Source: Phallus indusiatus
Taxonomy: Eukaryota > Basidiomycota > Agaricomycetes > Phallales > Phallaceae
DNA length: 64,000 nt
Assembly (NCBI GenBank): GCA_027605045.1
Contig: JAQFWX010000149.1
Location: 1-64,000, forward strand
Reading direction: 5' to 3'
The notes under the pieces are model-generated. The model was given only the letters and a program-made list of their open reading frames with translations. It made no database searches and had not been told where the DNA came from. Shown here one piece after another: positions 37,860 through 47,999 of this stretch; the stretch's first letter is position 1; each line of letters begins with the position of its first letter. The translations under genes and the position numbers were made by a program.

Positions 37860-39085
37860 ATCCCACGTTTACACAAGATGCGCTGTCAACGAGAAAAAGG
37901 GGAGAAAAGGTGTGAATGTAGGCCGAACGGTAAAGAGAAACTGATAAAATGTTGAGATGATCGTGGAGAGCCCGAATAGAAGCCATCGCGCCTCTCTCTA
38001 ATTCGCATCCAGAGAGTTGGTAACTACGCGGCTATTTCCGAAGCTTCCATGCTTACGTCACGCGGACATTTTTCGTCTCTCGTCTTGACACAAGGCCTTT
38101 GGCATTCCCTGTCGTTATTATGAATATCCGACTAGCAACTGTACGTTGAGTTTCATAAACTTTAATCGGTGCCCTTACATGGTTTAGGCAAGTGACCTTT
38201 TGGGTATGCAAGCGTGTAACCTAAATAATTTGCCAGAGAACTATACTTTGCGATATTGTAAGTTTCTGCTTCAAAACAATGGGCGTGTATTGATATATAA
38301 TAGATTTATATCATGCCCTATCGTGGCCTCAGCTATCATATGTCGCCGAGGACAGTAAAGGCCGAATTGTCGGATACATTCTAGCCAAAATGCATGTCCT
38401 TGTTCACGATGTGGATATCTGTGTACGCCTTGAATCTAATTCATTTTGTAGGGAAGAAGATTTAGAAGAAGGAGAAGATCCACATGGGCACGTCACATCG
38501 ATATCTGTATTACGATCACACCGTCGGCTTGGACTAGCAAAAAACTTATGATCCAATCGCGTATGCACCTATCTTGCACCAGCCGTCCGTTCATGGCAAA
38601 TGACTAAAAACGCGCTCTAGAGGAAGCTATGGCAACTGTTTATAGGGCTGCCTATGTTTCATTACACGTGCGGAAGTCAAACAGAGCGGCATTAGGCCTC
38701 TATCGGGATACATTGGGGTTCACTGTGAGCAAGATCGAAGAAAAATATTGTCAGTTTACTTCTTTATAAGTCGCGTTTGACTCGTTCTGATTATGCTTGT
38801 TAGATCACGATGGTGAAGATGCCTATGCAATGCGCTTAAATTTGAAGCCATGAGCTGCCACATGTTGCGGACTCTTCGGGTTGTCAAGATATATGGGCTT
38901 TACTTTGAACAAAATTATCGGGTTATAAGGACTACGGATTCATATACCACTATACTATAAACTCGCTTGACGACAACAGCGCTCGTCGTTACCCTCAAAT
39001 GTCAAATCCCAAAACTAGAATATTAGACTCGGCGACTCCTGTGCCTTCTTTAAAAACAACATCCTTTCAATCTGAACGTTGCCGT
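37860..39085 (+). repeat. Direct repeat copy 2 (segment carrying NAA10 pseudogene)
   Basis: About 1.2 kb, same orientation as 28800-30045, with roughly 9 kb between the starts of the two copies. Small indels and many substitutions separate the copies, so the duplication is not very recent. Confidence 0.75.
38120..38853 (+). pseudogene. NAA10: Broken NAA10/ARD1 N-terminal acetyltransferase gene, copy 2
   Basis: Better preserved than copy 1. The first half splices cleanly to [47 protein letters not shown] and VGYILAKM, then [20 protein letters not shown]. One base is then missing in LAK-KLMIQS (about 38540, in the A-run), shifting the frame. Later text is scrambled, and only [11 protein letters not shown] and HDGEDAYAMRLNLKP with a stop at 38851-38853 are recognisable. 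The donor after AKM reads GCATGT where copy 1 has GTATGT. The GNAT acetyl-CoA loop region is therefore lost in both copies. Confidence 0.85.
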
Positions 39086-40402
39086 GCGCCGAACTGATCT
39101 GAATGTACATGACTTAATGAGACCGACCGTTGACTAAAAACGACAGCCACCGAATTCAACTTTTCCACAAATGCGAGCCAATTCTGAAGGGCTGAAGCCT
39201 GGTGGGTAATTCCGTTTCCACCTCTGTTGGCCAGAGTCGCAGTTAAGGAACTTAAAGGAAGGTTATAAGTCGGAGAACGAGGCGTTTACTCTTCATAATA
39301 CAGGTGACCATGTGCAAGGTAGTTATGGACAAGAGCACATCGAGGGACTGTGACCACTACAAGATTGCAAAAGACGAAAGCTGCCTTAATTCACTTTCAC
39401 TCGTGAGGCGACTTGTTACGGTTTAAAAGCATGGTTACACACACGTTGTAGGTTAGTGACTATTAGAATTAGTACATGATATATTGTGAGGAAATAGTAA
39501 TATCAAAGCGCGTAAACTTCTGTCTAATAAAATTCCTTAAGATTCGTTCGGATCTCAATGTTATTGACAAATTTCGACCTGAGGCTGTATTCAAGGAGTA
39601 TTTTCAGTATCAGAAAGTGGCTGGCATCCTTCAGACTGGCATTCTTCAAGAATTAAGTCATGGTTCCAATCTCCCGTCCCTAAATCACGAACGTGCTTTC
39701 CGAGGATTTCTTTAGCAAGACAAAATTTGAGAGATGGTTGAGTACCAGATGTTGGAGTTACGACGCGGTCACCGTAGATTAGAATCTATATGAGGTAGGC
39801 GAGGGCCGACAGGGCGGCGGGGACCAAAGCTTGGATTTTTTACCCCCGCGAAAGCTCATCCTGTTAAATAAATCCAACATGACAAGTTGATATTTCTCAT
39901 GGGTTACATATATGAATGTATGGCTGCAAATGAGTCATATGAAATATTACTATTATCACTATAAGTTGGAGTTTGAATTTTGAAAGCTAAACCTAACTCC
40001 TGCTCAACTCGAGCCAATTAGACAAAACAGCTGCCGGAACGCGGCACAATGCGCACCAAAAATTACATAAAAGTTACTCGTCAATGATGACGCAAATAAG
40101 TCACATGATATCCTTATATAATCTACTCGGCTGTTCCTGAAATGCTCACTTTCAAGCATTATATCTCAATAACTACCTGAATAATTACCCTCTAAAAATC
40201 GTCTAGAAATACTTCATGAGCCAATTTACCATAATATACAAAGTTGAATCTTATTGAACTATATTGAACTAAAATGTTTCCTACGAAGGCATGTGATCTT
40301 CCCTTTTGGGCGCCTAATTCACTACACGAAATTTTTTACAAACCCTAAGGAACCAAAGACAAGCTTTGGTAATTACATTACATAACGCGCTGTACATAGT
40401 GA
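39086..40402. other. Intergenic, no gene supported
   Basis: AT-rich, about 1.3 kb. A plus-strand frame at 39476-39715 has no recognised features. Confidence 0.4.
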
Positions 40403-40502
40403 CCTGAGGCGCCGGCCAAAAGACTTCGTCTTTTGACCGAAGCTCCTCAGGTACGTTTGTCTAGCTATACCTAATACATGTCTTTTGACCGAAGCTCCTC
40501 AG
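40403..40502. repeat. Imperfect hairpin with a 23-bp direct repeat
   Basis: CCTGAGGCGCCGGCCAAAAG pairs imperfectly with CTTTTGACCGAAGCTCCTCA around a short GACTTCGTC loop (40403-40450). The right arm, GTCTTTTGACCGAAGCTCCT plus CAG, recurs exactly at 40480-40502, 52 nt after its first position (40428-40450). It is just downstream of the HNH paralog remnant and could be a MITE footprint. Confidence 0.6.
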
Positions 40503-40506
40503 AACT

Positions 40507-40940
40507 TCACTCAACACCAGAGTAGGAGGGATTAGTTCCAGAACTATTGTTTGGATTCTCGGGGAGATCTAGAAGCCGTTTTTGACTTTGTCCAAGTGCG
40601 TGTTGTACTTTCGCTACCTGTAACACTCCCTCATTCATTATCGGGTTTCGGATTAGAAACCTTGCATCCATCCAGTTAGCAGGTCGCGGGACTACCCATG
40701 CTTCATAAACGCAGACCACTTTTTTAAGATCGGAAAATTGCGAGTGATATCGCTGTGCTCTATCATAGGGAGCAATGAGAATGCAAAGCCCGCCTTAAGA
40801 ATAACACAGCGAGAGATAACATGGCCTCTCAAAACGGGCATGGTGTCGAAGGGATATGTATAGACTACGAAGTCGTTCGGTGTCAAGGCTATGGGGTCGA
40901 GACTGTGAGCAATTGAAACTGTAGAGTTTTTTTCCATCGC
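40507..40940 (-). pseudogene. Truncated paralog of the HNH-type gene (C-terminal half only)
   Basis: Two adjoining pieces, LTPNDFVVYTYPFDTMPVLR with HVISRCVILKAG, and VYEAWVVPRPANW, align with LTANDFVVHTYPFRTIPILK, HVHPRFVILETG and IYRAWTADRPDNW of the HNH gene at 41.7-42.7 kb. They are joined by a short intron near 40700-40740. The HNH core motif and the middle exons were not found upstream (40940-41190), so this is a partial copy or a gene whose 5' exons have decayed beyond recognition. The tail runs on about 50 residues to a stop at 40507. Confidence 0.5.
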
Positions 40941-41709
40941 CGGGGTCTATATCATACGTACCCATTGAACTTGATCCTGTTAGGCAACTTGAGGTGAGTG
41001 CCTTGGCTTCAAAACGATTAGAAGTGATAGGGGTATGAACACTCTTTGCCAGTGTCGGAATACGGGAAGCACGATGTGTAGCGTGGTACGGGGAACAGGA
41101 CAAAGCCCTTGTCATTGTGTTACTCCGACAGCCGAGGGACACGTAATAAGAACAACTAAATATTAAATTTGCACAAGGCCACGACACGTGGTCTGACGAT
41201 AATCAGGCAGGTATACAACAGGATATACACGCACTGTGAATTACTAGCTACCAGTACTAGCACGAACAGTAGTCCAAACGAACAGCAGAGATCAAACCAT
41301 AGGAAGTTTCTAATTAAGCATTCCGTATCAAGTTTCAAACAACCATCTATACGCAGACTCCTGTTGGGAACTGAGCCCAAGGAGTATGTTCCGTTTCCGG
41401 CAGTGGCCGACACTTTCCGGACCATTCTTCAACCGCGACATGGGTCCACTGGTCTCCCGTTCCTATCACACTATCGTGTATCTCCAAAGATTTCTTAGAC
41501 AAACAAAGGGATGGCTCTCGCCTGAGAGCTCGCTGTTTGCCTTGGTTTCCGGAACCCGAGGCACGTTGAGATCGGGTGACCGGGCCCGGGGTTGGAGTTT
41601 CGGGGTCATCTCGTCGAGGTCGCTTTTGAGGTTTAGTTCGACTTTTCTCCGTATATTCGCTATCCGCGTCACTCCCCGACCATCATCAGGCTTGGAAACG
41701 TTATAAGTT

Positions 41710-42654
41710 TTATCCTCCCCAGTTATCAGGGCGGTCAGCTGTCCACGCCCTGTAAATACGGTTAATTTTTAGTAGTATAGGGTATCTAGCGACTTGAGCG
41801 AAAAGATCTAAATCTGCAGTAGCAAGACCGGTCTCGAGAATGACGAATCTAGGATGAACATGGCTTTTCAGAATGGGAATAGTGCGGAAGGGATATGTGT
41901 GGACCACAAAATCATTGGCCGTCAGCTTTGGAGGATCGTTTAAGGTGCCATAACTGAGAGGGACATTCTGACGAAATAACGCGATCTTGGACATGACCTC
42001 GTCGTTAATAGGTATGACGGTATACTCGAAGTCGTTTTTATTCTGGTAAAATTCAAAGCTTAGAGAAAGTTTAGAACGTTTAATGAAAACATGCCTCGAT
42101 TTCCGGAAAATTTGCACGAGTGGTAACATATTTCCCGTTAGCAAAGGTTAGGGCTTGATAGTACTGATCAACGATCCTTTGTTCCGGTAGTAGAACCCAT
42201 AAGGACTTGTCAAATAACCGATGAACCGATGAACCGACTATTAACAGGACCTATCAGCTGTGATACAAATCAAAGAAATTGGCATGCTTACGTCGCATGA
42301 TATTCCAGCGAGTGTCAAGATTCAAAGTTTTATACTCCATTTTCCAATGCCATTCGATATTATCCATCTGGTGGTTTCATTGAGAATCAGAAGCGAGTGA
42401 AATCGGATGAACATTCCTACCGTCTTAACATCATTTGCAAACCACTTTGGACAGACATGCGCAAACTCGACTGCACGTTCCTCGGCACAATTTTCGACGA
42501 GACATCGATTATTGTTTGGATCTGCATCTCGTACGCGCTTTTTTGCTTTATCATTTAATGAATTAGACAAAATAATGAGGCGCGAAGATGGCGTCGTATC
42601 CTGCGTGCTACTAGGGGCTTTACCCTTAGAGCTAACGGGAGTTTGAGGCGGCAT
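41710..42654 (-). CDS. HNH_2-like nuclease-family protein
   Basis: ATG at 42654 (MPPQTPVSSKGKAPSS). The first exon ends NRCLVENCAEERAVEFAHVC and PKWFANDVKT, the HNH-like opening (Cys/His and AH). The next exons are IEWHWKMEYKTLNLDTRWNI and, after an intron ending AATAG, LGSSVHRLFDKSLWVLLPEQ, which supplies the later His of the fold. After a GC-AG intron (donor GCATGT at 42094) come NDFEYTVIPINDEV and the DFVVHTYPFRTIPILKSHVH domain. The stop used here is at 41710 after DNWGG. An open acidic/basic stretch down to 41347 (TPGPVTRSQRASGSGNQGKQ) may be a further exon. I recall such proteins as abundant in Agaricomycetes, with no proven activity. Confidence 0.7.
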
Positions 42655-45600
42655 AAATGAGAGACTCTGAACTGTGGTAGATGAGAGTTTAAGTGCCGGA
42701 GTAACAGCAAGAATGTCTCTCTTAAATACGCGTAGAATGTGGCGCGTGGATGTCGATGAGGACCAAGTCCCTACTCCGACCGGCAGCCGTGCCGAAACAC
42801 GAGAAGTTCACAAGCGGAGAAATACCAGGCTTTGTTGTTTTCGATCTCCCTGCAGGAATGAGTGAAAAAAACAACATGTATACCTCATGCAAACTTCGTG
42901 TATCATAGCGTTATATTGATTTCTACAAGAAAACACGCGTTTTTATTGTTTCGTTATAAGAAACTTGTTCCTGCTACCTAATCAAGATTCGAAGGTAAAA
43001 AACTGAGCTAGGGACGGTACATTATATTTAATTTACAAATAGGGTAAATATAAGTAAAAATATTAATTACCCAGATTCAATATTACATGCTTCGAGCTCA
43101 TATCGTTCAAAAACTGGAGTAGCACTGGTGTATTATGCATACGTTTGCTTTCACTTTGAAGTTAGGGTCAGTGTTCCACATGGAGATCTCAATGTCGTTT
43201 TTCTAATTTTTTCAGAAAAAAACCTGTCGAGGTATGACTGCATGTTGACGTCTACTTAAGCCATTGACATCCGCAGCCAGGGATCGCTGTTCTTCCATTA
43301 CCGTTCGGTTTCTGCGGTTTTGTAAATAATCGATGATATTACTTGTCAAGTAATGATATAGGAGCCAAAAGCAGAAGAATTTTTCAAAAAAACTTCATGT
43401 TTTGAGAGATGGGTCGGGGATATCCGTTCAAGTTACTTCTAGTAGAGACGACATGGAGATGCTCCCAATTCTTCATCTGCCACGCGTTTTTCTTATGATA
43501 TATCAGTTAAACCACCATTAGATTGCAATTATTACGATCCCTTACTGAATTGCCATATTTCCGAACCGAAATAAATCCTAGACAGTAGTTTCCATTTAGA
43601 ATCACGAAAGTAAAACGCTCAAAAGCCTAGAATTCGATTATTTATTGTTCACCATACCTACATCTTCCCCTTTTGTTATCTAGATTGTTACCCCGCTGTG
43701 CCTGAAAATTTCTATCTAAATTCTGACAAAAAGAGGGTCATTGTCATATACATTGGGAATTACACGAGGTTCATCTTACTCCTTTTTACTCGCAGCAATT
43801 TCAACACCTGATATTTCCGACGAAAGAACAACAATGCTCCGGGGCGAGTGACCGCATAGCCAGGATCAATTGCGATCGTTCTGTTGATAGGGCTTCTGTC
43901 TCATCCCCGCGCCACATCTCGTGTACTTGTTGGTCACGTCTGATTGTGATTCTTCTCAGTTAAAATGTATTTCTTTACCTTGTTGACTTATGAGAGACAT
44001 GAAGTTACCATGATCGCCCGAAAACATCATAATGAACGCGTGAACTGGATATATAAAGTGCAACGACAATATAGTGCCGCCATTCAGCCTTTAAGGTGTA
44101 ATACGGACAGCCAAATATCACTTTAGAAGATAGAACATGATTCATGAACCAGTCCAGTAGCCAACTAAGAAGTATTATTTATCTGTAATATAGATGTCAC
44201 CTACATACGATACGTTCTAGAAAAATGAGCAAAGTATCAAAGGAAGGTATAGCCTGAGGCCGAGATAAATTTAACGTTACTACAAAAGCATTGTCAAAAA
44301 CCCATACTAATAAAACCTAACTTACCTAAGATTACACCAAATCTCAGAGGAAGCGTTATAATATTGTCTGGATGTCGTTTGCCTTCTGGGAAAAGAGGAC
44401 GCGGTGTTAGTTGGTGTCTAAGCTTATTGGATTATAAGATGAATGTAGGGTAAAATTTAGACATAATAGATCGTAAAATTGACGTTAATACGATACAACA
44501 CGGCACACACGATACAGCGCGACACAGCACAAAATGGGTGGAGGACAAAAGCTCAAGTCTCTTTCCCTGCACCAAGCAGGGATCACCCCACCCATCCGGA
44601 TGCTTATTTCTGGTGGTGAATCTGAGTTTGAATCAGAACTACTACTGAGATTTTTATCTATTTCCTCTGAAATTGAGTTTTTTTATACATTCTTCTTATA
44701 CCGACCGTGTTGTTTGAAATGATAGTTGATGTGCCCGACGCGATCTGTCGTCTTTGATTCCTAAAGAAAATGATTTTTTTGTTTATTCCAAGCAAGGAAT
44801 GGAATGCAGATATCAGATTATTGTTCTGCTTCAAATGAAACTTTCCGGTGTTTGCAATCCCCATTGAGCTGCTATAAGGAATGTAATCACTTGGGACTCG
44901 TTTACTGTCTTTATCCCAAAGAACCTTGGCTAAACAAAATTGCCCACCTAAATACTTTCTTTCGTACCTTTGACCGTCTTCAATTTTTAAGACAAATATT
45001 TCATTGACCGCCATATACTTTTCATCCGTCGTCCTGGCGCAGATTCTGTCGAATCATCTTCTCTTACTCATAAACAAGGTGTTTCGTTTTCTCATTGACA
45101 TCGTATTTATGGTTCTGACCGCCGGTTGGAAAGCCAAATTTTTTGAAAGTAGTCTTTCTCATCATGTGATAATTACTTTCCATATGAAAGTTTGAAACTA
45201 CACTTCATCATGTAATGATTGTTTTCTGTATAAATATTTTTGTCTTTCATCCTTTTCTATATATATTGTTTTCTTCATCGTCTTCATCATCGTTTCGGCT
45301 TATCCCCCCAGTGCAGGGAGTCGCCGCTCCGGGCGGCACTAGTATGTAATCTACTGAATACATCATATAGCCCGAACTACTAAAATCCAACAAAGCTCAG
45401 CGCTCATACTTACTGCACTGAAGTTATTCGGCACAAACCTGATTCAGCGCTCGGCAATACCCTTGGCTTCAACGTCACTGTCTTTTTCTTGCACACGCAA
45501 CAGCTTAGCGCGATATTTGTGCTAAACACAAGTTTGACTGTCGTACATTATTCCTATAGATTTGTTGTTCAGATTTCTCATTAAGTTAGATGGGTCTGAG

Positions 45601-46099
45601 CTTCTCATGTCGGCAGAATTATGAGCCCTTATCGGTTTTCAGGTAAGAAATGTTCACCGCCTGCTTGTATTTGCAGCCATTTTCTGTTCTCTGGTAGATT
45701 GCCTGCCTATGGAAGGTCCGAAAGCTGAACGTTGAACGCTAAGGTCTAAGTACTGTAGGCGGGCCGCGGTAGTGAGCGTGGCAAGGACTCACTGGTCAGT
45801 TTATTTGGTTATTGTGTTTTTGAAAATTGACCTTCGTTCCAGCTTTATTGCTTATGCATTGAAGCTGCAGCACTGACACACTTTATATGCTTCCTTGCTT
45901 ACTGAATCAAGACTCAGGTTGGATCAATGAATCGACTTATATCTGGCAAGCCCTTCAGAAATATTTTGCGCGGATTCAAGAGTTTTCGTCTTAATTATTA
46001 CTGTATCCCACGCAGTCCCAATCATCATTTTACCCAAGAGATTATTTTACCTTCTAATTCGCCAGGACGAACTCGGAACTCACACGCCGGTTACGTAAT
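42655..46099. other. 3.4-kb gene-poor AT-rich stretch
   Basis: No gene could be supported. The best frame is minus-strand 45014-44658 (118 codons from an ATG, MAVNEIFVLKIEDGQRYERK), without family resemblance or upstream signals. A short GC-rich inverted motif (GTCGCCGCTCCGGGCGGCAC) lies at about 45319. No transposon ends were recognised. Confidence 0.4.
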
Positions 46100-47890
46100 T
46101 TGGTTCCTGACATTATCTGTTTTTTGATCTTCACCTCACCACGCTTCAAAGCAACACCACTTTCAATGACTTGGTTAACTGGAAAATTTAAAAATGACAT
46201 TTCTTTACAGTGGCCAGCCGATGATCCTATGGTCGAGCTTTCAAAGACCAGCTATTTTGCTTATACTTTATTCCCCTCAATACTCGACGACCAAATACTT
46301 TATACCATAGTTCGACGGCGGGATCCTCCAACTTCATTCCTTTATTTGGCTCGAGTCTATGAAGCGATAGCGAACAATCAACAGCAGATCACCTTTACGG
46401 TGTGCGCTACTCTTCCGTATATTGTTCATGGCGTCGCACTGCTACCCCAGAGGGCAGGGTTCACATCCTTAACTTATGACAGAGAGTGCGTATACAGTAT
46501 ACTTCTACTATCCTCGTTTCTGACATCGCTTGGCAGTGAATTTACCATTACCTTGAGAGTTCACGATTGGGACGGATCGATTGTGAGAGAAACGTCTACC
46601 CATGCGAAGGCGGCTTACGGCCGCCTTGTACTTCAAGAAGACCTCGTTGGAGTCTGTATCAGTGCTGGAGAAGAAACTGATGAGGAAATTGATTTCGAAG
46701 GCTTTCCTTACGCTTCGGCTCGTGTCGACTATAACTTTGTGAATCCTACCGTGATACAGTACGATGCTCCATACGGAGATAGTATTTTTGTTTGGAATTG
46801 GAAAACTGGAGCATCCCACCACACCAAGATACCCCAAGATCAGGATTTCCCTCTTCGTGTAAATCTCTTTACGGGTTTTAACTTTAACTTGCAACTCACT
46901 ATTATCTAGCACCAAGGCAATTTTGAATTCGTGGATCAGAATTTCATTGCAATTGGCGGAACGCTCTCGTCAGCACACGGAAATCCATCTGCACTTTTGA
47001 AAACGTTTAGTCTTTCTCATGAATTTACCCGCACATTCTCCCATAATATGAATTTTGAAATGGATGATGACCTGGATGTTGTTGCTCTTTCGTCTTCGTC
47101 TAAACCAGAGGACATACTGGTAAATTACCATCATTCAGGAAGTCGTCTAACTGTGTTCAAGAAAGATCTTCTCAAAGATACAATTGAAGTATGTTTCTTT
47201 CTCTCTCTCTCTTTGCCTTTACGTATTTTACCGAAACGACGTTGAAAGTCTCAGCCGGATTCGGATGATCCAGCTGGCCTTCATATGGTTACATCCCACA
47301 AAGCCCATTTTCGGACAGTCAATGGAATGGTGAATCCATATTTACCAGCGGTGTGTGGTAATCGGATCCTTGCTTCTTTCACTATCGGCGATGATATTGC
47401 GTTGTCCGACTTCACATTCGATCAGCATAGTCGGAGTGTCCTTTTCATCTATGACTTTGATCAACAGCGTTGCACCTCATTGCTTAACAGCACCGACCGA
47501 AGTTTGCTCGAAGAACGGATACGCGTGGACAATAAAGACGCTCAAGTAGCCGTAGTTCAGCGCAATTATTATTGCTCGATTGAAGACGATGAGGATATGG
47601 AGTATCCCATGTTCAAAGCTCCCCAGGAGTGGAGGGATTATTTACAAAATCGATGGAAAATCGAAGAAGAACGGAGGGAAGGTGACTCGGAACCCCTGAT
47701 TCTGGAGTTTGATGAAGGCCCTTCCGAGACAAATGAAAGTCCTCGATTGGTTTTTACGCGTAGTTTGGTTTGGCTCCCGCCTGACGAGTATAGGTCCATG
47801 AATTACCAAAATCTTGCCCTATCGACCAGTGGTATCGTCTATGTACCCGATCCCGGTAAAGAAGGGCATATATTTGTGTTCGAGAATTGA
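46100..47890 (+). CDS. Uncharacterised beta-propeller-like protein (F-box/WD family type), N-terminus uncertain
   Basis: Three coding exons: to 46859, 46911-47188 and 47249-47890. The joins are FPLR-HQGNFEFVDQNFIAIG (GTAAAT...CTAG) and DTIE-SQPDSDDPAGLHMV (GTATGT...AAAG). SIFVWNWKTGA and regularly spaced repeats suggest a WD-like propeller. The C-terminus FTRSLVWLPPDEYRSMN and STSGIVYVPDPGKEGHIFVF resembles Agaricomycete proteins that carry an N-terminal F-box. No F-box was found here: in-frame text before about 46160 is doubtful, and an upstream exon is probably missing from the model. It is convergent with the chitinase gene, whose stop is 110 nt away. Confidence 0.6.
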
Positions 47891-47999
47891 AGCGCCTTAT
47901 CAAACATTAAGTAATCTTTTCTGGGATTTATTTCATTCATTTATGTCCAATACAACCAAATAAAGGCGAAAGCAAATGATCTCTAATTAATTTTTTCTC

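Noticed and set aside
28800..39085. Retroposed NAA10 copies
   Set aside because: Both copies keep intron sequences with splice sites, so they came from DNA duplication.
41169..41706. Two plus-strand ORFs of about 106-109 codons
   Set aside because: They lie opposite a minus-strand frame that reads like the C-terminal tail of the HNH gene.
44658..45014. 118-codon minus-strand ORF in the gene-poor stretch
   Set aside because: No recognisable motif, AT-rich composition and no splice or promoter support.
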